DNA of 7,399 nucleotides from NCBI GenBank assembly GCA_017860075.1, contig JAFNAH010000068.1:1-7399 (forward strand). The letters run 5' to 3'. Below, piece after piece: positions 1 through 4,637 of this stretch (position 1 is the stretch's first letter; each line of letters begins with the position of its first letter). The notes beneath the pieces are model-generated. The model was not told where the DNA came from. It was given only the letters and a program-made list of their open reading frames with translations, and made no database searches. A program made the translations under genes and the position numbers. This stretch comes from Acidobacteriota bacterium. GTDB lineage: Bacteria > Acidobacteriota > UBA6911.

Positions 1-67
1 CTCAGGCGGCAGAGAGGACCAGAGAGCTGCCTCTCCGGGAATCACTTTTCTTCTGACATGCCGCGAG

Positions 68-550
68 GTGAGCAACCGGGACCGACTACTGAAGCTCTTT
101 GAGGGCCTGAGAGGCAAGAGCCTGGCCGAAAGCCTCAACGCGGCCGTCAAATCGAATGCAGCGGCGCTCGAGAACATGTGGCTCGAAAAGGTCAGAACGT
201 ATCGTGTATCCGAAGATTCCGCTGGCGCCACGGATGAAGATGTCCCGAAGCTGGAACGGACGGACATGGAACCCCAGGCAGGAGTGCCGGGTCAGGGACT
301 CCAGATCCGTGTGACCATTCGTGACCGGTCAGGTGACCTGTTCCCCGGGACCATCTTTCTCGAGGACGGGGAGTCCGGACCCGTACTGAATGCGCAGCCT
401 CAGCCGGACGCCGCGAGACGGGATGTCTACTTCAGCCTGCCCGTTCCGAAGGATCGCAATCCTGGCCGCTATGAGTATCGGCTTATTGCGATAGATGAGA
501 CCGGCAACGTACGGATCTGGCCCGGCGCCTACATGGTTGGATCGGAGTAA
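68..550 (+). CDS. Hypothetical protein with a C-terminal Ig-like/beta-sandwich segment; start uncertain
   Basis: I do not recognise the family. With the GTG at 68 the product is 160 residues. Residues 1-45 are charged and probably helical (RDRLLKLFEGLRGKSLAESL). A polar linker follows. From about residue 75 to the end the alternating beta-type pattern (LQIRVTIRDRSG, then GRYEYRLIAIDETGNVRIWP) resembles Ig-like domains of bacterial envelope proteins; this is pattern reading only. No signal peptide or TM segment is visible with this start. The start is doubtful: no Shine-Dalgarno lies ahead of the GTG, and the frame stays open upstream to base 2, so this may be the 3' part of a longer gene entering from the left. 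It is the only plus-strand gene, and its last 22 bases overlap the end of the convergent TPR gene. Having a distinct strand, it is not part of the exb operon. Confidence 0.5.
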   Translation: MSNRDRLLKLFEGLRGKSLAESLNAAVKSNAAALENMWLEKVRTYRVSEDSAGATDEDVPKLERTDMEPQAGVPGQGLQIRVTIRDRSGDLFPGTIFLEDGESGPVLNAQPQPDAARRDVYFSLPVPKDRNPGRYEYRLIAIDETGNVRIWPGAYMVGSE

Positions 551-1473
551 AGCTCGCGCTGCGGGAGCTGGACTGTTGAGGTGCCCTGATCGCGGCGACG
601 AGCGGGACTCGGGCATTTCTTCTGTTTCTCGTAGACCAGTCCGAGTCTCTGGAAAACCTCCGCGCTTCTCGGCATTATCTCCAGCGCCTGGTTCAGCGAC
701 TTTTCGGCCTCGGAGAAGTTCTTCTGGAAAATGAGAGCCTCCGCCATATTGTAGTAGACGAAGCCGTCCTTGGGATTGTAGTCGCGGGCTTTGCGCAGGA
801 AATCCAGCGCCTGGTCGTACTGCTTTGCCGAGAGGGCCGAGATGCCTCTTCTGAAATAGGCCTTAGCGAGGTATTCCGCGGTGATGGTGTGGCCCGCCTT
901 CAAGGCCAGGGCCTTTTGAAGCGCCTGAATCGCCTCGTCGTCACGCTTGAGATTGTAGAAGGAGATCCCCAGCTGTGAATAGTCAGCCCACTCGGTGCCG
1001 GTAATCCGGATCGCCGCCTGAAGGTCGTTTACGGCCTCGTTGAACTTCTGAAGCTGATAGTTGGCATAGCCCCGGAGCTGTTGGAGCTTGTACTTCTCCT
1101 TTTCCGGTTCCTTCTCGGTCGCAAGGAACGGCTCGCCCTGGTTGAGGGCGTCGACACAGCTCTCGTACCGCTGCATGTTGAAGTAGGCCTGGCCCAGACC
1201 GAGATAGGTGGAGAAAGCCTTCGACTTGAGAGTCACGGCACGCGTGAGCGAGGAGATTGCGAGCGCGTTATTCTTCAGTTTCAGGTAGCTGAGACCGGCC
1301 AGCCGGTGCCCGAACTCCCAGTCCGGGTTCTGGTCGAGATCGGGCTTGAGCTCCTGTATCGCCTTGTCGTAGCGCCCCTGCATGTAGTAAGCCACGGCCT
1401 GCTTGTAGTCGGCAATGGCCGACGACGCCAGGAACGGCAGGAGCAGCATCAAGGCTCGGCCACGCAGCTTCAT
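529..1473 (-). CDS. Secreted TPR-repeat protein, last gene of the exbB-exbD-exbD operon
   Basis: A 314-residue protein. The ATG at 1473 is chosen over an in-frame start at 1512 for three reasons. It overlaps the exbD stop as ATGA, a GGGGG ribosome-binding stretch (1483-1487) lies 9 bases ahead, and it begins a clean signal peptide. That peptide is MKLRGR followed by a Leu-rich core, with an AIA cleavage motif at residues 19-21. The mature protein is almost all tetratricopeptide repeats. About seven can be read, with signature positions such as GQAYFNMQRYESCVDAL, GISFYNLKRDDEAIQALQKAL and MAEALIFQKNFSEAEKSLNQAL. It is therefore a probable periplasmic scaffold binding a partner protein. TPR proteins commonly accompany ExbB/ExbD modules and may link the motor to its client; that role is inferred. 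Oddity: the last repeat (AEVFQRLGLVYEKQKK) has only its first helix. It is followed by a Pro/Arg-rich non-repeat tail of about 30 residues, and the gene's end overlaps the opposing gene. Confidence 0.88.
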   Translation of the reverse strand: MKLRGRALMLLLPFLASSAIADYKQAVAYYMQGRYDKAIQELKPDLDQNPDWEFGHRLAGLSYLKLKNNALAISSLTRAVTLKSKAFSTYLGLGQAYFNMQRYESCVDALNQGEPFLATEKEPEKEKYKLQQLRGYANYQLQKFNEAVNDLQAAIRITGTEWADYSQLGISFYNLKRDDEAIQALQKALALKAGHTITAEYLAKAYFRRGISALSAKQYDQALDFLRKARDYNPKDGFVYYNMAEALIFQKNFSEAEKSLNQALEIMPRSAEVFQRLGLVYEKQKKCPSPARRRDQGTSTVQLPQRELYSDPTM

Positions 1474-1919
1474 CGGGTTGTACCCCCGATTCCCCCTGCG
1501 AATCCCGCCCACACGGCCACCTCGGAGCTGGTGGGGATGGAAACGCTTTCGACGCGAAGCTGCTTGCAGAGGTCCAGGACTTCAATAGTTGCAAAGTAAG
1601 GAACATCGGGGTCGGTCTGGACAATCACCGGTTTCTTCGGGTTCTGCTTCAGCTTCATGTCCAGGTAGCCGGCGATCTGTGGCAGCGTGGCGGCTCTCTT
1701 GTCGACCAGATACTGGCCGGGACCCGCGATATGAATATGGATCGCCTCCTGAGGCTGGACTTCGGTAAGGGGCTCGTTTTTCGGCAGGCCGTACTCAAGC
1801 CCGAAATTGCTGCTGAAGACGGAAGTCAGCATGAAGAAGATGATGAGCAGGAAGGCTATGTCGGCCATCGATGCGGTCGGGATCTCTGCGGGAATCCTGT
1901 TGCGTACCTGGATTGCCAT
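1470..1919 (-). CDS. exbD: ExbD/TolR-family biopolymer transport protein (second copy)
   Basis: A 149-residue inner-membrane protein of the ExbD/TolR family. It has a short cytoplasmic N-terminus, one TM helix (about residues 18-36, SMADIAFLLIIFFMLTSVF) and a periplasmic domain. Asp20, just inside the TM helix, corresponds to the essential proton-path aspartate of ExbD/TolR. With ExbB it forms the proton-motive-force-driven motor that energises TonB- or Tol-type systems. The periplasmic part contains the usual ExbD-like beta/alpha pattern (KKPVIVQTDPDVPYFATIEVLDLCKQL) and ends in a Gly-rich tail (WAGFAGGIGGTTR). The ATG at 1919 follows an AGGAG ribosome-binding site (1925-1929) with a 5-base spacer. 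That site overlaps the TAG stop of the upstream exbD copy, so translation is probably coupled. The stop overlaps the TPR start as ATGA. TolR is an alternative family name; no tol or tonB neighbour decides between them. Confidence 0.93.
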   Translation of the reverse strand: MAIQVRNRIPAEIPTASMADIAFLLIIFFMLTSVFSSNFGLEYGLPKNEPLTEVQPQEAIHIHIAGPGQYLVDKRAATLPQIAGYLDMKLKQNPKKPVIVQTDPDVPYFATIEVLDLCKQLRVESVSIPTSSEVAVWAGFAGGIGGTTR

Positions 1920-1924
1920 TCCGG

Positions 1925-1930
1925 CTCCTA
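1925..1930 (-). promoter_or_regulatory. Ribosome-binding site overlapping a stop codon (TAGGAG)
   Basis: On the minus strand the TAG stop of the upstream exbD copy is the beginning of TAGGAG. This is a strong Shine-Dalgarno 5 bases ahead of the second exbD start at 1919. The arrangement favours termination-reinitiation, which would keep the two ExbD paralogues at matched levels. Confidence 0.75.
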
Positions 1931-2359
1931 TTCGCTGGCCTTCGCCGGCACAGTTTGCGTCAACAGAGCGATACGCCGGCAGTTGTTGTTCCGGAGCTTT
2001 TCGTAGACGGCGTTGAACACGTCGTAGCGGATGTTCCGGTCGGCCTTGATGATGAACTGCTTCGTAGGATCCTGGACCAGTACCTCCTGGATGAAGAGGT
2101 CAAGCTCATCCAGACTGTTGATCCTGTTGCCGGGATTGACGCCGTTGGATATCTCCATCTCTCCGCCGGGGCCGATGGCGATGATGGCGGCATCCTTGTC
2201 GACCTCCTCACGGCTCATCGCATCCGCAAGGTCGACGCCCATCTTCACCGGGCTGAACGAAGTGGTCAACATGAAGAAGATGATGAGCAGGAAGGCTATA
2301 TCCGCCATCGATGCGGTCGGGATAACCGCGGTCAATTTCTGGACTCGCAGGGTTTTCAT
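1928..2359 (-). CDS. exbD: ExbD/TolR-family biopolymer transport protein (first copy)
   Basis: A 143-residue ExbD/TolR-family protein: a short N-terminal tail, one TM helix (about residues 18-36, SMADIAFLLIIFFMLTTSF) with the conserved proton-pathway aspartate at Asp20, and a periplasmic domain. The segment DPTKQFIIKADRNIRYDVFNAVYEKLRNNNCRRIALLTQ is typical of the ExbD periplasmic fold (strand, K/D motif, helix over the preceding strand, final beta strand). The start at 2359 overlaps the exbB stop as ATGA. No clear Shine-Dalgarno precedes it, so translation likely depends on coupling to exbB. It is distinct from the next ExbD: the TM region is nearly identical but the periplasmic domains are strongly diverged. 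This suggests that the two subunits occupy different roles in one motor or bind different partners. Confidence 0.94.
   Translation of the reverse strand: MKTLRVQKLTAVIPTASMADIAFLLIIFFMLTTSFSPVKMGVDLADAMSREEVDKDAAIIAIGPGGEMEISNGVNPGNRINSLDELDLFIQEVLVQDPTKQFIIKADRNIRYDVFNAVYEKLRNNNCRRIALLTQTVPAKASE
2271..2323. repeat. 53-base near-identical segment shared by the two exbD genes (other copy 1831-1883)
   Basis: Bases 2271-2323 and 1831-1883 match at 51 of 53 positions by direct reading. The differences are at 2300/1860 and 2303/1863, both third codon positions. The segment encodes the TM helix with the proton-path aspartate. It lies inside coding sequence and is a paralogue relic or conversion tract, not a mobile repeat. 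Confidence 0.8.
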
Positions 2360-3060
2360 GACGCAGGCTGTGGTTGGACCGCAGTCTGAACTGCGGCCGA
2401 CACCGTCACAGTCTCTCCTTCAGACGAAGCCTCTCCCAGCTCGTTGAATGTCTCCATGAGCATGGCCGAACTGGTTTCCATGTCGAGTGCAAAATTCGAC
2501 ACGCGGCTGGTGAAATAGTTGAATGCGGCCTGGACGGGCAGTGCGATGAACAGGCCGTATGCGGTGGTGATCAGGGCTTCCGATATTCCGGCCGCAACCG
2601 CCTTCGGGTTTCCGAGGCCGACCTCGGCCAGCACGCCGAACGACTTGATCATCCCGGTGACGGTTCCGAGGAATCCGAACAGGGGGGCGACGTTGGCGAC
2701 GGTAGCCAGCATCCAGAGGCCGCGTTCGAGCTTCGAGATTTCGTGGAGCGCTACGCTCTCCATTGCTTTCTCAATGTCCGCGGGGGGCTTGCCATAGCGC
2801 AGCAAGCCGGCCCGCAGCGTGTCGGATATGGGGCTGGGGCTCTCGTCACAGACCTCGATGGCGCCCTTGAGGTCACGCTTCATCAGGGCAGCCCGGATGG
2901 CGCCGAACACCTGGGCGGTGTTCACCTTGACGCGGTGCAGGACGATGCTTCTTTCGATGATGATGATCAGCCCGATGATCGAGCAGATCAGCATGGGGTG
3001 CATGGTAACCCCGCCCTTCCAGTAGTAGTCGACGAGGCTGCCTCCGATTGAACCTAGCAC
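2356..3060 (-). CDS. exbB: ExbB/TolQ/MotA-family proton channel protein
   Basis: A 234-residue inner-membrane protein of the MotA/TolQ/ExbB family, the stator-like partner of ExbD. Three TM helices are visible: about 22-38 (MLICSIIGLIIIIERSIVL), 115-138 and 160-182. The large cytoplasmic loop between TM1 and TM2 is standard for the family. The hallmark VAPLFGFLGTVTGMIKSF (about 124-141) and the TM3 motif EALITTAYGLFIALPVQAAFNYF are present. Thr133 and Thr166 sit where family members place pore-lining threonines. The GTG at 3060 is preferred because an AAAGGGGG ribosome-binding site (3070-3077) lies 9 bases ahead. An ATG at residue 20 is possible but would remove the short tail before TM1. The stop overlaps the exbD start by ATGA. 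It is the first gene of the four-gene unit and sits downstream of the sigma54 promoter candidate. The TolQ name is an alternative. Confidence 0.94.
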   Translation of the reverse strand: MLGSIGGSLVDYYWKGGVTMHPMLICSIIGLIIIIERSIVLHRVKVNTAQVFGAIRAALMKRDLKGAIEVCDESPSPISDTLRAGLLRYGKPPADIEKAMESVALHEISKLERGLWMLATVANVAPLFGFLGTVTGMIKSFGVLAEVGLGNPKAVAAGISEALITTAYGLFIALPVQAAFNYFTSRVSNFALDMETSSAMLMETFNELGEASSEGETVTVSAAVQTAVQPQPAS

Positions 3061-3069
3061 AATTGATTT

Positions 3070-3077
3070 CCCCCTTT
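3070..3077 (-). promoter_or_regulatory. Ribosome-binding site of exbB
   Basis: The minus strand reads AAAGGGGG, 9 bases ahead of the GTG at 3060. This purine-rich site supports the GTG start over the internal ATG 19 codons later. Confidence 0.7.
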
Positions 3078-3131
3078 ATTTCTTCATTTTCGCTGCCATT
3101 ACTAGATTCCGCCGCGATTCCAATGTTTCAG

Positions 3132-3147
3132 TGCTATTTGCGTGCCG
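3132..3147 (-). promoter_or_regulatory. Sigma54 (RpoN) -24/-12 promoter candidate for the exbB operon
   Basis: The minus strand reads CGGCACGCAAATAGCA. Against the established sigma54 consensus TGGCACG-N4-TTGCW, the first block matches 6 of 7, the second 3 of 4, plus the final A. The invariant GG (3145-3146) and GC (3133-3134) are separated by exactly 10 bases. Transcription would start near 3121 and leave a leader of about 60 bases before the exbB GTG. The gene immediately upstream on the same strand encodes a sigma54 activator, which makes the match more than chance. No footprint or transcript evidence is available. Confidence 0.72.
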
Positions 3148-3190
3148 CGAGGGTTCTCGAGGTCAGAATCAGCCAGATGAACGAACCTAA

Positions 3191-3219
3191 AATTTAGCGG
3201 CTACGTGGCAACAAGTCAA
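3191..3219 (-). promoter_or_regulatory. Sigma70-like promoter candidate upstream of the sigma54 site
   Basis: The minus strand carries TTGACT (3214-3219), a 17-base spacer, then TAAATT (3191-3196). This matches TTGACA/TATAAT at 5 of 6 and 4 of 6 with ideal spacing. It points towards exbB and would start near 3184. It could give basal expression of the operon independently of sigma54. The call is weaker than the sigma54 site because such matches arise often in AT-rich gaps. Confidence 0.4.
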
Positions 3220-3262
3220 GGTGAGTCATAGAGATCGTGCGATTCTGAGACCAGGCTTGACT
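3214..3262. promoter_or_regulatory. Candidate activator-binding region (inverted repeat AGTCAAG/CTTGACT)
   Basis: AGTCAAG (3214-3220) and CTTGACT (3256-3262) form a perfect 7-base inverted repeat. Between them is the smaller palindrome ATCG-TG-CGAT (3234-3243). The centre lies roughly 117 bases upstream of the predicted sigma54 start near 3121, inside the usual range for NtrC-type upstream activator sites. The left arm coincides with the -35 of the sigma70-like candidate and the right arm runs into the regulator's stop codon. The repeat could therefore be fortuitous or form an RNA hairpin at the regulator gene's end. Confidence 0.25.
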
Positions 3263-4637
3263 ACCCGCGGGGCTTGATCTTGAAGCGCTTCAGCTTCTCG
3301 TTCAGCGTCGTGGCGTTTACGGAGAGGAACTGCGCGGCCCGCTTCTGGTTCCAGTCACTTCGCTCCAGGGCGGCAAGTATCAGGGCCTTCTCGAAGTTGC
3401 CTACGCGCTCCTTGAGCGACAGCCCCTCACCGGGAAAGCGGAGAGGGTCGGCGGGCAGGGCGGTGACTATGTGCTTCGGGAACAGATCCGGAGTGAGGGC
3501 GCTTCCCGGAGCAAGCACAACGGCGCGCTCGATCACGTTTTCGAGCTCCCTCACGTTTCCGGGCCAGTCGTAATCCATGAGGACCTTCATCGCCGCGCCG
3601 TCGACCTGGCAGAGTTCCCTCCGGTTCTCCTCACAGTACTTCCTGGAGAAGTGGTCGACCAGCAGCGGAATATCCTCGGTGCGTTCCCGCAGCGGCGGGA
3701 GCTTGATGACGATGACGTTCAGCCGGTAGTAGAGGTCCTCGCGAAACGTTCCGGCACGAACGGCGGCCTGCAGATCGGTATTGGTGGCGGCGATGATCCG
3801 GATATCGACCTTGATGTTCTCGACTCCTCCCAGGTGCCGGAATTCGCGTTCCTGTATAACGCGCAGCAGCTTGACCTGCATCTCGGGAGAGATGGTCGAG
3901 ACTTCATCCAGAAAGAGGGTGCCTCCGTCGGCAACCTGAAAGAGCCCCTTCTTGGCGCTGGTGGCGCCGGTGTAGGCACCGCGGACATGACCGAAGAGCT
4001 CGCTCTCCAGCAGCTCGGACGGTATGTTCCCGCAGTTGATTGCGACAAATGGGGCGTCCGAGCGCCCGCTCGAGGCGTGGATGGCGCGAGCGGCCAGTTC
4101 TTTCCCCGTGCCGCTCTCGCCCTGCACGAGGATCGTGCTGCGCCTCGGCCCGACCTGTGTTATCAGGTCAAAAACCTGCTGCATGGGGGAACTCTTGCCT
4201 ATGATGTTATTGAAGCTGTACCGCTCCCGGAGCGTCTTCTTGAGAAGGATGTTTTCGTCTCGAAGCTGCCTGTGCTCGATGGCGTTCTTGACTGCCAGCA
4301 GAATCTCGTCGTTCTTGAACGGCTTGGTGATGAAGTCGAACGCACCGAGCTTTGTCGCCTTTACTGCTCTTTCGATCGAGGCGAAGGCGGTCAGGATGAC
4401 TGTTACCGGCGCGCTCTCGAGCTTGTTGAACTCTTCGAGGACCTTCAGGCCGTCGATGTCGGGCAGCATCAGGTCGAGCAGGACGGCGCTGTACTCACGG
4501 TCGCGCACCATGTCGAGAGCCTGGGTGCCCGTTTCCGCCAGGTCGACCTTGTATTTCTCGGTGCCGAGGAGCGACGACAGGACGTCGCGCATGATCTCCT
4601 CGTCATCAACTACCAGGATTCGTCCGTTGCTGTTCAT
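3261..4637 (-). CDS. NtrC-family sigma54-dependent response regulator
   Basis: A 458-residue transcriptional activator with the classic three-domain layout. The receiver domain (about 1-120) has the acidic pocket D11/D12, phospho-acceptor Asp55 (LLDLMLPDIDG), T83 and K105 (ITKPF). The AAA+ sigma54-interaction domain (about 145-375) has Walker A GESGTGKE (173-180), the sigma54-contact loop as GAYTGA (220-225, where GAFTGA is commonest), Walker B GGTLFLDE (238-245), and the WPGNVRELENVIERAV segment. A Fis-type helix-turn-helix (about 420-455, NQKRAAQFLSVNATTLNEKLKRFKIK) binds DNA. All catalytic residues appear intact. The product should oligomerise on phosphorylation by the neighbouring kinase and remodel RNA polymerase-sigma54. 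The ATG at 4637 overlaps the kinase stop (ATGA) and lacks a clear Shine-Dalgarno, so coupled translation is likely. The sigma54 promoter candidate just downstream makes the exbB operon its most likely target. Confidence 0.95.
   Translation of the reverse strand: MNSNGRILVVDDEEIMRDVLSSLLGTEKYKVDLAETGTQALDMVRDREYSAVLLDLMLPDIDGLKVLEEFNKLESAPVTVILTAFASIERAVKATKLGAFDFITKPFKNDEILLAVKNAIEHRQLRDENILLKKTLRERYSFNNIIGKSSPMQQVFDLITQVGPRRSTILVQGESGTGKELAARAIHASSGRSDAPFVAINCGNIPSELLESELFGHVRGAYTGATSAKKGLFQVADGGTLFLDEVSTISPEMQVKLLRVIQEREFRHLGGVENIKVDIRIIAATNTDLQAAVRAGTFREDLYYRLNVIVIKLPPLRERTEDIPLLVDHFSRKYCEENRRELCQVDGAAMKVLMDYDWPGNVRELENVIERAVVLAPGSALTPDLFPKHIVTALPADPLRFPGEGLSLKERVGNFEKALILAALERSDWNQKRAAQFLSVNATTLNEKLKRFKIKPRG

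Noticed and set aside
541..625. Possible intrinsic terminator between the convergent genes
   Set aside because: Only short stems are visible (AGCTC/GAGCT and TGCCC/GGGCA with long loops) and no T tract follows on either strand.
1471..1512. Upstream start at 1512 for the TPR protein
   Set aside because: It would put 13 charged or polar residues (GGIRRGNRGYNP) ahead of an obvious signal peptide and overlap exbD by 43 bases. The ATG at 1473 has a ribosome site and an ATGA junction.
1470..3060. Naming the cluster tolQ-tolR (Tol-Pal) or as a flagellar MotA stator
   Set aside because: No tolA, tolB, pal or ybgF-type neighbours are present. ExbD-type single-TM partners rather than MotB rule out a flagellar stator, so exbB/exbD is used as the family-level name.
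3187..3197. Palindrome CTAAAATTTAG as an operator
   Set aside because: It is an 11-base AT-rich palindrome overlapping the sigma70-like -10. It is too short and low in complexity to call as a separate binding site.
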